NCBI RefSeq assembly: GCF_016428585.1
Contig: NZ_JAELVR010000016.1
Span: 1 to 48,245 of the forward strand
From: Sedimentitalea arenosa
GTDB lineage: Bacteria > Pseudomonadota > Alphaproteobacteria > Rhodobacterales > Rhodobacteraceae
Direction: 5' to 3'
Length of the DNA stretch: 48,245 bases
The notes under the pieces were generated by a model. It was not told the origin of the DNA. It was given only the letters and a program-made list of their open reading frames with translations, and searched no databases. The translations under genes and the position numbers were made by a program. Positions 31,138 to 38,937 of the stretch are shown here, in pieces. How positions within the stretch are numbered: the first letter of the stretch is position 1; each line of letters opens with the position of its first letter.

Positions 31138-32403
31138 ATGCGCAGAGTGGTCGTTACAGGGCTGGGGCTGGTCACTCCCCTGGCAAGCGGTGTCGAAGAA
31201 AGCTGGAGCCGCATTCTGGATGGTCAGTCGGGTGCCGGACCGATCACGCTGTTTGATGCGGCGGCGAGCGGCGTCACCACGACCTATGCCTGCGAAGTGC
31301 CCAAGGGTGACGGCAGCGATGGCACCTTCAACGCCAACGACTGGCTGGAGCCCAAGGAACAACGCAAGATTGACGATTTCATCCTGTATGGGATCGCGGC
31401 GGCCGAAATGGCCGTCAGGGATGCGGGATGGACGCCGGACGACGAGGCGGATCGACTGCGCACTGGCGTGATGATCGGGTCGGGCATCGGCGGTTTGAAT
31501 TCGATCGCGGACACGGCCGTGATGATCAAGGAGCGCGGTCCGCGCCGCGTGTCTCCCTTCTTCATCCCCGGTGCATTGATCAACCTGATTTCGGGTCAGG
31601 TCAGTATCCGCTTCGGATTCAAGGGGCCGAACCATTCGGTCGTCACGGCCTGCTCGACCGGAGCTCATGCGATCGGGGATGCCTCGCGCCTGATCAAGTT
31701 CGGAGATGCGGATGTGATGATCGCCGGTGGTGCCGAGGCGGCCATATGCGAGATCGGGATTGCCGGTTTCAACGCTTGCAAGGCGCTGAGCACGAAATTT
31801 GGAGACAATCCGCAGGCGGCGAGCCGCCCCTATGACAGGGACCGTGATGGTTTCGTGATGGGCGAGGGAGCCGGTGTGGTCGTCCTTGAGGAATACGAGC
31901 ATGCCAAGGCGCGTGGCGCGCGGATCTATGCCGAAGTACTTGGATATGGTTTGTCGGGAGATGCCTATCACATCACGGCGCCGTCCGAGGATGGCGAGGG
32001 CGGTGAGCGGTCGATGCGCGCCGCACTCGGACATGCGGGGCTCGAGCCCAAGGACGTGGATTACATCAATGCGCATGGCACCAGCACCATGGCGGATACG
32101 ATCGAGTTGGGCGCGGTCGAGCGGATGATGGGCGAGGCCGCCGGCAAGGTCACGATGTCTTCGACGAAATCTGCCACCGGGCACCTTCTGGGGGCGGCCG
32201 GTGCGATCGAGGCGATCTTTTCGATCCTCGCGATCCGCGATCAGGTCGCGCCGCCGACGATCAACCTCGACAACCCGGCTGTGGACACGTCCGTCGACCT
32301 GGCGCCGAACGCCAAGCGCGAGCGTGAGATCAACGTCGCCCTGTCCAATTCCTTCGGCTTCGGCGGGACCAATGCCAGCGTCGTGTTCGGGAAACTTGGG
32401 TGA
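31138..32403 (+). CDS. fabF: 3-oxoacyl-ACP synthase II
   Basis: The ATG at 31138 gives 421 residues and starts MRRVVVTGLGLVTPLA. The condensing enzyme triad is present: Cys172 in TACSTGAHAIG, His in NAHGTSTMADTIE, and His in KSATGHLLGAAGAIEA. It elongates acyl-ACP with malonyl-ACP. The stop overlaps the mltG start by 1 base (TGATG), so the two are translationally coupled. Confidence 0.97.
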   Translation: MRRVVVTGLGLVTPLASGVEESWSRILDGQSGAGPITLFDAAASGVTTTYACEVPKGDGSDGTFNANDWLEPKEQRKIDDFILYGIAAAEMAVRDAGWTPDDEADRLRTGVMIGSGIGGLNSIADTAVMIKERGPRRVSPFFIPGALINLISGQVSIRFGFKGPNHSVVTACSTGAHAIGDASRLIKFGDADVMIAGGAEAAICEIGIAGFNACKALSTKFGDNPQAASRPYDRDRDGFVMGEGAGVVVLEEYEHAKARGARIYAEVLGYGLSGDAYHITAPSEDGEGGERSMRAALGHAGLEPKDVDYINAHGTSTMADTIELGAVERMMGEAAGKVTMSSTKSATGHLLGAAGAIEAIFSILAIRDQVAPPTINLDNPAVDTSVDLAPNAKREREINVALSNSFGFGGTNASVVFGKLG

Positions 32404-33557
32404 TGTGGCGCAGCCTCGCCTCGAACATGCTGACCTTTCTGGTGGTGGGGCTGTTCCTTCTGGTCGGCGTCGTCATTTGGGGGCAGTCGCAATACACCGC
32501 GCAGGGACCGCTTGAGGATGCGATCTGTCTGCGGGTCGAACGTGGGTCGAACATGGGGGCGGTCAGTCGCGAGCTCGAGGCGCAAGGTGCAGTTCGGGAC
32601 GGTCTGATCTTTCGTCTGGGCGCGGATTACACCGAAAAGTCACAGCAGTTGAAGGCGGGCAGCTTTCTGATCCAGCCGGGCGCGTCGATGGAAGAAATCG
32701 TGGACCAGGTGACACGGGGGGGGGCAAGCACCTGTGGCACGGAGATCGTGTATCGCGTCGGGGTCACCCAGACCGAGGCGCGGGTCCGTGAACTGAACCC
32801 GTCAACGAACGAGTTCGTCGAGTTGGTCGCCTTTGACCCCACGGCTGAGGACGCGCCTGACGTGTTCGCCGAGAAACGCGCGCAACCGGACACGCGCTAT
32901 CGCATCGCCTTGGCGGAAGGTGTGACCAGCTGGCAGGTGGTCGAGGCGTTGAAGGCGATGGACATGCTGACCGGCGAGGTGGCGGAAGTTCCTCCGGAGG
33001 GGATGCTGGCACCCGACAGCTATGAGGTTGTGCCGGGCGTGGCGCGCGAAACGGTATTGGCCCGGATGCAAGAAGTTCAGCAGCTGCGCATCAATGCCGC
33101 GTGGGAGAGCCGTCAGGACGGGCTGCCGCTGGACAGCCCTGAAGAAATGCTGATCCTGGCATCGATCATCGAGAAGGAGACCGGCGTGCCCGAGGAGCGG
33201 GGTCAGGTCGCGAGCGTATTCGTGAATCGCTTGCGCCAGGGCATGCGCTTGCAGACCGACCCGACGGTGATCTATGGAATCACACGGGGGCAGGGCGTTC
33301 TGGGGCGCGGATTGCGGCAGAGCGAACTGCGCGGGCGCACAGCCTGGAACACCTATGTCATCGATGGCCTGCCGCCGACCCCAATCGCCAACCCGGGAGT
33401 CGCGAGCCTGCAGGCTGCGGTTGCGCCCGAAAACACGGATTTCGTCTTTTTCGTGGCGGATGGTTCTGGAGGCCACGCTTTCGCGCGGACGCTGGAAGAG
33501 CACAACCAAAACGTTGCAAAGTGGCGCGAGATCGAGGCGGAGCGCGCGAACAACTAG
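32403..33557 (+). CDS. mltG: Endolytic murein transglycosylase MltG
   Basis: The ATG at 32403 shares a base with the fabF stop and gives 384 residues; GTG at 32400 is also possible. One membrane helix (LTFLVVGLFLLVGVVIW) anchors it. A LysM-like region (LRVERGSNMGAVSRELEAQGAV) is followed by the YceG domain with the catalytic Glu in ASIIEKETGVPEERGQVA, then NRLRQGMRLQTDPTVIYG and NTYVIDGLPPTPIANPG. It cuts nascent peptidoglycan inside the glycan strand and is thought to end strand growth. Promoter elements of the GTA cluster begin 32 bases after its stop. Confidence 0.95.
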   Translation: MWRSLASNMLTFLVVGLFLLVGVVIWGQSQYTAQGPLEDAICLRVERGSNMGAVSRELEAQGAVRDGLIFRLGADYTEKSQQLKAGSFLIQPGASMEEIVDQVTRGGASTCGTEIVYRVGVTQTEARVRELNPSTNEFVELVAFDPTAEDAPDVFAEKRAQPDTRYRIALAEGVTSWQVVEALKAMDMLTGEVAEVPPEGMLAPDSYEVVPGVARETVLARMQEVQQLRINAAWESRQDGLPLDSPEEMLILASIIEKETGVPEERGQVASVFVNRLRQGMRLQTDPTVIYGITRGQGVLGRGLRQSELRGRTAWNTYVIDGLPPTPIANPGVASLQAAVAPENTDFVFFVADGSGGHAFARTLEEHNQNVAKWREIEAERANN

Positions 33558-33588
33558 TCTTCCGGTGCGGCGCTCAGGTTCGTAGGAC

Positions 33589-33603
33589 TTAACTTTTCAT
33601 TAA
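33589..33603. promoter_or_regulatory. CtrA-type binding site upstream of the GTA cluster
   Basis: TTAACTTTTCATTAA matches the full CtrA consensus TTAA-N7-TTAA exactly. It is centred about 52 bases before the -35 of the GTA promoter. CtrA is known to be needed for GTA gene expression in Rhodobacter capsulatus and for related GTA control in other Rhodobacterales; direct binding here is inference. Confidence 0.6.
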
Positions 33604-33607
33604 TGAT

Positions 33608-33617
33608 ACCGTACGGT
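33608..33617. promoter_or_regulatory. 10-bp palindrome ACCGTACGGT in the GTA promoter region
   Basis: A perfect palindrome between the CtrA-type site and the -35. The identical 10-mer occurs again at 35438-35447, in the gap between terminase and portal genes. It may bind a GTA regulator such as a GafA-like or other dimeric protein (inference). Confidence 0.4.
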
Positions 33618-33634
33618 TAGCGGATCTGGCCGTT

Positions 33635-33644
33635 GCGAATTCGC
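33635..33644. promoter_or_regulatory. 10-bp palindrome GCGAATTCGC abutting the GTA -35
   Basis: A perfect palindrome ending on the base before TTGACA. A smaller perfect one, GCGATCGC (33653-33660), lies in the spacer. Such positions suit a repressor or an activator touching sigma. Confidence 0.4.
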
Positions 33645-33673
33645 TTGACAATGCGATCGCACTCGTCTATAGG
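33645..33673 (+). promoter_or_regulatory. Near-consensus sigma-70 promoter upstream of GTA g1
   Basis: TTGACA (33645-33650) and TATAGG (33668-33673) are separated by 17 bases. This is the best sigma-70 match I saw in the window. Initiation near 33680 would give a transcript that meets a terminator hairpin at once. Confidence 0.7.
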
Positions 33674-33696
33674 TTGTGCCATGCTAGGAGAAGTGA

Positions 33697-33768
33697 ATGA
33701 ACGGCCGTGGGATCGTATCCCATAGGCCGTTTTTTCATGTCTTTCGTGCGGAGAGTGATCACGCATGA
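33697..33768 (+). CDS. Possible 24-codon leader peptide before GTA g1
   Basis: An ATG at 33697 with AGGAG 7-11 bases upstream opens a 23-residue frame, MNGRGIVSHRPFFHVFRAES and three more residues, with a TGA at 33766-33768, 14 bases before g1. Most of it overlaps the terminator hairpin, so ribosome movement could open or form the stem. Being short, it may be fortuitous; the ribosome site and its position are the only support. Confidence 0.35.
   Translation: MNGRGIVSHRPFFHVFRAESDHA
33700..33735 (+). terminator. Intrinsic terminator / attenuator in the GTA leader
   Basis: AACGGCC-g-TGGGA, loop TCGTA, TCCCA-ta-GGCCGTT is followed by six T residues. It is a 12-bp interrupted stem ending ~48 bases before g1. 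Either it ends mltG read-through, or it attenuates the GTA promoter ~30 bases upstream, or it defines a small RNA of ~55 bases. Confidence 0.8.
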
Positions 33769-33782
33769 GGCAATGAGCAAAT

Positions 33783-34109
33783 ATGACTTTGATTACCCCG
33801 GACGAGTGCGTTTCGAGATCGGCTGATGTTTACAAGTCGCTTCTCGAGTCACTTTCAAGATTGCGGGAGCAGGCGGAAGACCTGCGGAAGCAACTGGAAG
33901 CCGGGGAGGATGCGGATTTAGCGGACGGTAGTAAGCGGGTCTTGACGGTCGACAGGCTGGTCATGTCCTGCCAGAGAGCGGAGATTATCCTTGCGGAGCA
34001 GCAAAACAGAAAACTTGGCATCGTCAGGGGCGGATACGCCCTCGACCTCGACGCCGCCCGACATGAGGTCGGGTGCCGTCTGGCTCGCCTCCGCAGATGC
34101 GGAGACTAG
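33783..34109 (+). CDS. g1: GTA gene 1, small terminase subunit
   Basis: This 108-residue protein, MTLITPDECVSRSADVYK..., is rich in charged helices (SLLESLSRLREQAEDLRKQL, a likely coiled coil). In R. capsulatus g1 was shown to be the GTA small terminase that helps package host DNA. Unlike phage TerS there is no clear DNA-binding helix-turn-helix, matching the non-specific packaging of GTAs. It overlaps the large terminase gene by 47 bases. The ribosome site is weak. Confidence 0.85.
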   Translation: MTLITPDECVSRSADVYKSLLESLSRLREQAEDLRKQLEAGEDADLADGSKRVLTVDRLVMSCQRAEIILAEQQNRKLGIVRGGYALDLDAARHEVGCRLARLRRCGD

Positions 34110-35406
34110 GGAAACATTTCTAGATGACATCGGAGAGGGAGGGCTTTGCGCCCTCCCTTTTCTTTTCGAGTTCTGGGCCATGGACCATCAGTTGCCGCCC
34201 GAAGGCGACTGGCGGACATGGGTCATCATGGGTGGGCGCGGTGCGGGCAAGACCCGGGCCGGTGCAGAATGGGTGCGTGCGCAGGTCGAAGGATCCCGAC
34301 CGCTGGATCCCGGTCCCAAGAGCAGAGTTGCCCTGATCGGCGAGACCTATGATCAGGTCAGAGACGTGATGGTCCATGGCGACAGCGGCATCCTTGCCTG
34401 TTCGCCCCCGGATCGGCGCCCCACCTGGAAGGCGAGCGAACGCAAGCTTGTCTGGGAAAACGGAGCCGAAGCGAAAGCCTATTCGGCGCAAGACCCGGAA
34501 GGGCTGCGAGGACCACAATTCGATGCGGCCTGGGTGGATGAGCTTGCGAAGTGGAACCGGGCGCGGGACACATGGGACATGCTGCAATTCGCGTTACGGC
34601 TTGGAGACTTGCCCCAGGTCTGCGCGACGACGACCCCGCGCAACGTGGGGCTACTGAAAGAACTGCTTCAGCTGCCGTCGACTGTCGTGAGCCATGCGCC
34701 GACCGAAGCCAACCGGGCGAACCTCGCGGCGAGTTTTCTCGAGGAGGTGAAAGCGCGCTATGCCGGCACCCGGTTGGGGCGTCAGGAACTGGACGGAATT
34801 CTTCTGGCGGATGCCGACGGGGCCTTGTGGACGACGGAGATGCTGCAGGCTGCACGAGTCGCGCATGTGCCGTCGCTCGACCGGGTGATCGTTGCGCTCG
34901 ACCCTGCGGTGAGTTCCGGTGCCGGATCGGATGAATGCGGGATCGTCGTGGTCGGTGCTCAGACAAAGGGTCCGCCTCAGGATTGGCGGGCGTTCGTGCT
35001 GGAGGATTGCACGGTCAGAGGCGTCGGACCGACAGGTTGGGCACGCGCGGCCATCGCGGCAATGGATCGTCATGGCGCCGAGCGGCTGGTGGCCGAGGTC
35101 AACCAAGGCGGGCAGTTGGTCGAGGAGGTCATCAGGCAGGTCGATCCGCTGGTCCCATACAAGGCCGTGCATGCGGCGCGCGGCAAGTCCGCGCGCGCCG
35201 AGCCCGTAGCCGCGCTCTATGAGCAGGGTCGGGTGCGCCACGTGCGGGGGCTGGTCGACCTTGAAGAACAGATGTGCCTGATGACGCCGCGTGGCTACGA
35301 GGGTCAGGGGTCGCCCGACCGGCTGGATGCACTGGTCTGGGGCTTGCACGAACTGATGATCGCTCCGGCGGCGGTCTATCGTCAACCCCGCCTGCGAGTG
35401 CTCTGA
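34063..35406 (+). CDS. g2: GTA gene 2, large terminase subunit
   Basis: I choose the ATG at 34063 (447 residues); an earlier ATG at 33991 in the same frame would overlap g1 more. Walker A is IMGGRGAGKTRAGAEW (K63), Walker B is FDAAWVDELAKW (D159, E160), and the ATPase coupling motif is CATTTPRNVG. The RNase-H-type nuclease has ALDPAVSSG and the late acidic DRLDALVWGL. It pumps DNA into the GTA head. The cut is headful and not sequence-specific in GTAs. Confidence 0.95.
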   Translation: MRSGAVWLASADAETRETFLDDIGEGGLCALPFLFEFWAMDHQLPPEGDWRTWVIMGGRGAGKTRAGAEWVRAQVEGSRPLDPGPKSRVALIGETYDQVRDVMVHGDSGILACSPPDRRPTWKASERKLVWENGAEAKAYSAQDPEGLRGPQFDAAWVDELAKWNRARDTWDMLQFALRLGDLPQVCATTTPRNVGLLKELLQLPSTVVSHAPTEANRANLAASFLEEVKARYAGTRLGRQELDGILLADADGALWTTEMLQAARVAHVPSLDRVIVALDPAVSSGAGSDECGIVVVGAQTKGPPQDWRAFVLEDCTVRGVGPTGWARAAIAAMDRHGAERLVAEVNQGGQLVEEVIRQVDPLVPYKAVHAARGKSARAEPVAALYEQGRVRHVRGLVDLEEQMCLMTPRGYEGQGSPDRLDALVWGLHELMIAPAAVYRQPRLRVL

Positions 35407-35437
35407 CCAGAGCCCGCGACATGGGTGTTGCGAGACC

Positions 35438-35447
35438 ACCGTACGGT
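35438..35447. promoter_or_regulatory. Second copy of the palindrome ACCGTACGGT, in the g2-g3 gap
   Basis: It is identical to 33608-33617 and lies in the 143-base gap between terminase and portal. The gap has no gene. An internal promoter or a regulator site would fit; no clear -35/-10 pair is visible. Confidence 0.35.
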
Positions 35448-35549
35448 CGGTTTCACGAAAATTTCCAAAGATAGTTCAGAACGGTTCGCACAGGACCGGG
35501 CGGCACGGAAGACGCGTGCGGTGATGATGAACAGACAGGAGCGTCAACG

Positions 35550-36737
35550 ATGGTATTTGATTTCTTGCGTCGGAATGCGGGAGCTACCGTTCCCGAGTCC
35601 AAGGCAAGCGCAACTGGACCGGTTGTGGCCTATCACGGAGCAGGACGGGTCGCCTGGAGCCCTCGGGACACGGTTTCTCTCACGCGCACGGGATTCTCGG
35701 GAAACCCGGTTGGATTTCGATCGGTCAAGCTGATCGCGGAAGCGGCGGCGGCGCTGCCGCTCGTGCTGCAGGACCGCATTCAGAGATACGACGTTCACCC
35801 TGTCCTGAGCCTCGTGCAGCGTCCGAACATGGCACAAGGTCGGGCCGAGCTGATGGAGGCGCTCTACGGGCAGTTGTTGCTGTCTGGCGACGCTTACGTG
35901 GAAGCGGTTGCCGGCGAGGCGGCCGTTCCGCTGGAGCTGCATGTGCTGCGCTCCGACCGGATGAAGGTCGTTCCGGGCAATGACGGCTGGCCCATCGGAT
36001 ATGAATACACGGTCGGCGCGCGCAAGCACCGCTTCGACACCACCGGAACGCAATCGCCCATCTGCCACATCAAGTCTTTTCATCCCCAAGACGACCATTA
36101 CGGGTTTTCCCCGATGCAGGCGGCGGCGATGGCGGTAGATGTCCACAACAGTGCTTCGCGCTGGTCCAAGGCGCTGCTCGACAATGCGGCGCGCCCGAGC
36201 GGTGCGCTGGTCTACAGCGGCACGGATGGTCATGGTGCCATGGGCGACGACCAGTACCGCCGCCTGAGCGAGGAAATCGAAGCAAACTATCAGGGTGCGC
36301 GCAATGCAGGGCGGCCGATGGTTCTGGAGGGTGGTCTCGACTGGAAACCGATGGGGTTTTCGCCCAGCGACATGGAGTTCCAGAAGACCAAGGAATCGGC
36401 TGCGCGCGAGATCGCCTTGGCCTTTGGTGTGCCGCCGATGCTGATCGGCATCCAGGGGGATGCGACCTATGCGAACTATCAGGAAGCCAATCGCGCCTTC
36501 TACAGACTGACGGTTCTGCCGCTGGCCACGCGCGTCGCGTCGGTGCTGAGCGACTGGATATCGCAATTCAGTGGCGAGGCCTTGGAGTTGAAACCCGATT
36601 TGGATCAGGTGCCTGCGCTATCCGCAGAGCGCGACGCGCAATGGGCGCGTGTGGCGTCGGCCGATTTTCTGACCGACGCGGAAAAGCGTGCGCTGTTGGG
36701 GCTGCCTGCGTTGCCCTACGGAGAAGATGATGGATGA
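35550..36737 (+). CDS. g3: GTA gene 3, portal protein
   Basis: This 395-residue HK97-type portal (PF04860) begins MVFDFLRRNAGATVPES. Marks are TRTGFSGNPVGFRSVKLIAEAAAALPL, SLVQRPNMAQGRAELMEALYGQLLLSGDAY, and EIALAFGVPPMLIGIQGDATYANYQEANRAFYR. Twelve copies form the ring where DNA enters the capsid. Its end overlaps the start of g3.5. Confidence 0.95.
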   Translation: MVFDFLRRNAGATVPESKASATGPVVAYHGAGRVAWSPRDTVSLTRTGFSGNPVGFRSVKLIAEAAAALPLVLQDRIQRYDVHPVLSLVQRPNMAQGRAELMEALYGQLLLSGDAYVEAVAGEAAVPLELHVLRSDRMKVVPGNDGWPIGYEYTVGARKHRFDTTGTQSPICHIKSFHPQDDHYGFSPMQAAAMAVDVHNSASRWSKALLDNAARPSGALVYSGTDGHGAMGDDQYRRLSEEIEANYQGARNAGRPMVLEGGLDWKPMGFSPSDMEFQKTKESAAREIALAFGVPPMLIGIQGDATYANYQEANRAFYRLTVLPLATRVASVLSDWISQFSGEALELKPDLDQVPALSAERDAQWARVASADFLTDAEKRALLGLPALPYGEDDG

Positions 36738-36957
36738 CCGGAACTTCAGGTTGGAGTCCTTCGAATGCGCGCCCGGGCTGCGGCTCGCGGCCCACGAACG
36801 GGTCAGTCAGATCCATCACGAGAACCTGGTGCGGAGGTTGGACCGACTGGACGAGATGATGGAGCGGCTGGAACGCAAGCTGTGGCTGACCGTCTACGGA
36901 GTGGTCGGCGTGATCCTCTCGCAGGCCGTGCAGTCATTCATCGTGGCAACGCCGTGA
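36730..36957 (+). CDS. GTA gene 3.5, small membrane-type protein
   Basis: I use the second ATG (36730; GGAG 6 bases upstream), giving 75 residues. It has an amphipathic charged helix (ENLVRRLDRLDEMMERLERK) and a C-terminal hydrophobic helix (LWLTVYGVVGVILSQAV). A small gene here is normal in Rhodobacterales GTA clusters; its function is unknown. The layout (helical region then membrane anchor) resembles small phage accessory proteins. Confidence 0.7.
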   Translation: MDDRNFRLESFECAPGLRLAAHERVSQIHHENLVRRLDRLDEMMERLERKLWLTVYGVVGVILSQAVQSFIVATP

Positions 36958-36992
36958 CCGCATCCGCAAAAACGTTTGAAAAGGAGAAAACC

Positions 36993-37550
36993 GTGGAAAC
37001 GGACAACGGACTGGAACACAAGTTCGCCCGCTTCGGAGACGGGTTGAGTGTCAGTGACGGCACCATGATCGAGGGCTATGCCAGTCTGTTCGGGCAAACC
37101 GACCAAGGCGGTGATGTCGTTCGAAAAGGCGCCTATGAAGCTTCGCTTGTCGCGCTTCAAAAGGTTGGCCAACGGGTCAAGATGCTTTGGCAGCATGACC
37201 CTGCGCAGCCCATCGGCGTCTGGGACGAAGTTCGCGAAGACGATCAAGGTCTCTGGGTCAAAGGACGGCTGCTGGACAGCACCCAGAAAGGACGCGAGGC
37301 CGCGGCGTTGATTGCAGCAGGGGCGTTGGACGGGTTGTCGATCGGATACCGGACCCTCAAGGCAAGCAAGACGGAAAAGGGCCAAAGGCTCTTGACGGAA
37401 CTGGAGCTTTGGGAGGTGTCGCTGGTGACCTTCCCAATGCTGCCCAGTGCGCGGGTTGCGGCGAAGGGTGACAGCCTGGCAACCGAAGCGACCCTGCGTG
37501 AATTGGCGGCGACACTTCATTGTGCGCGGCTGGAGCTGGCGCGCCGTTAA
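36993..37550 (+). CDS. g4: GTA gene 4, prohead protease
   Basis: GTG at 36993 with AAGGAG 7-12 bases upstream is the likely start, giving 185 residues. The HK97 prohead protease fold (PF04586) has IEGYASLFGQTDQGGDVV, then VKMLWQHDPAQPIGVW (catalytic His of QHD) and DGLSIGYRTL (catalytic Ser of GLSIG), plus LWEVSLVTFPMLPSARV. It trims the capsid protein N-terminus during head maturation. Confidence 0.92.
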   Translation: METDNGLEHKFARFGDGLSVSDGTMIEGYASLFGQTDQGGDVVRKGAYEASLVALQKVGQRVKMLWQHDPAQPIGVWDEVREDDQGLWVKGRLLDSTQKGREAAALIAAGALDGLSIGYRTLKASKTEKGQRLLTELELWEVSLVTFPMLPSARVAAKGDSLATEATLRELAATLHCARLELARR

Positions 37551-37586
37551 CCGCGCCTTTCAATCACCCACAGACAGGATGTTCTG

Positions 37587-38768
37587 ATGAGCAAGACCGA
37601 CGGGCTGGCGCTGGCCGGCGAAGGTGTGCCCCTGGTTCAGGAGGTGAAGCAGGCGATGACCGGCTTCGTAAACGAATTCAAGGGCTTCCAGGAAGAAATT
37701 CAAACCAAACTCAAACAAGCAGAAGAGCGACTGACCATGCTGGATCGAAAATCTCAAACCGCGGCACGTCCGCATCTGTCCGCGGCAACCGACGAGGGCG
37801 CACCGCACCAGAAAGCCTTCAACGACTACCTGCGGTCGGGCGATGACGACGGCCTGCGAGGGCTCGATCTGTCGGGCAAATCGATGTCGACCGCGGTGAA
37901 CAGCGACGGCGGCTATCTGGTCGATCCGCAAACCGCGGACTCTGTTCAGTCGGTCCTGCGTTCGACCGCATCGATCCGTTCGATTTCTTCGGTGGTCAAC
38001 GTCGAGGCTACCAGTTTTGACGTCTTGGTCGATCATACCGACGTCGGTGCCGGATGGGCAACCGAAAGCGGTGGGCCGGCCGAGACCGATACGCCGCAGA
38101 TCGATCGGATCACCATTCCGCTGCACGAGCTGAGCGCGCTGCCGAAGGCGAGCCAGCGGCTGCTGGATGACAGTGCATTCGACATCGAGGGTTGGTTGGC
38201 CGGTCGGATCGCAGACAAGTTCGCTCGCGCTGAAGCGGCCGCGTTCCTGAAAGGTGACGGGTTGGACAAGCCCCGTGGTATTCTGAACCACAACAAGATT
38301 GACAACGACGTCTGGACCTGGGGCAATATTGGGTACATTCCGACCGGAACAGACGGTGATATCGGTGCGGGTGACGCGATCGTCGACCTGGTCTATGCCC
38401 TCGGTGCCCAGTATCGCGCAAATGCCACTTTCGTGATGAACTCGAAGACTGCGGGTCTGGTGCGCAAGTTGAAGGACGCAGACGGCCGGTTCCTTTGGTC
38501 GGATGGTCTGGCCGCCGGCGAGCCCGCTCGCCTGATGGGGTATCCCGTCCTGATCGCAGAAGACATGCCCGATGCAGCAAGCGACTCCTTCTCGATCGCG
38601 TTTGGTGATTTCCGGGCCGGATACACCATCGCCGAGCGTCCCGATCTTCGCGTTCTGCGCGATCCGTTCAGCGCGAAGCCGCATGTCCTGTTCTATGCGA
38701 CCAAGCGCGTTGGCGGGGACGTTTCCGATTTCGCTGCCATCAAGCTGCTGAAATTCGGCGTCGCCTAA
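37587..38768 (+). CDS. g5: GTA gene 5, major capsid protein
   Basis: This 393-residue HK97-fold capsid protein (PF05065) has an N-terminal delta domain of ~80 residues, helical and charged (FVNEFKGFQEEIQTKLKQAEERL), which acts as scaffold and is cleaved by the protease. The mature shell region starts near STAVNSDGGYLVDPQTADSV and includes ISSVVNVEATSFDVLVDHTD, LPKASQRLLDDSAFDIEGWL, and the late ADMPDAASDSFSIAFGDF-type strand. It is the most abundant protein of the particle. A hairpin lies just after the stop. Confidence 0.96.
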   Translation: MSKTDGLALAGEGVPLVQEVKQAMTGFVNEFKGFQEEIQTKLKQAEERLTMLDRKSQTAARPHLSAATDEGAPHQKAFNDYLRSGDDDGLRGLDLSGKSMSTAVNSDGGYLVDPQTADSVQSVLRSTASIRSISSVVNVEATSFDVLVDHTDVGAGWATESGGPAETDTPQIDRITIPLHELSALPKASQRLLDDSAFDIEGWLAGRIADKFARAEAAAFLKGDGLDKPRGILNHNKIDNDVWTWGNIGYIPTGTDGDIGAGDAIVDLVYALGAQYRANATFVMNSKTAGLVRKLKDADGRFLWSDGLAAGEPARLMGYPVLIAEDMPDAASDSFSIAFGDFRAGYTIAERPDLRVLRDPFSAKPHVLFYATKRVGGDVSDFAAIKLLKFGVA

Positions 38769-38780
38769 GGCGGAGCCGGG

Positions 38781-38804
38781 TGCAGGGGCGGGCAACCGTC
38801 CCTG
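38781..38804 (+). repeat. Stable hairpin with GCAA loop after the capsid gene
   Basis: GCAGGGGCGG-GCAA-CCGTCCCTGC forms a 10-bp stem with one G-U pair and a GNRA-type tetraloop. It begins 12 bases after the capsid stop, in a 169-base gap with no gene. There is no T run, so it is more likely an mRNA-stabilising or processing element than a terminator. Confidence 0.6.
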
Positions 38805-38937
38805 CGGTGGGCACGTGTCTGGCGAGATCCCTCATGTTGTCTAGCTGCTCCCCTCCGTCCGAGCAACCTGGGGCAGGGCGTGTCCACCACATCGAAATGA
38901 ACCGGCCCGGATGGGTCCGAGCCTTCGGAGAGAGTTG

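Noticed and set aside
30301-32184. Minus-strand open frame of 627 codons opposite the HisA-like and fabF genes
   Set aside because: It spans two well-supported genes and a gap on the other strand and shows no protein family.
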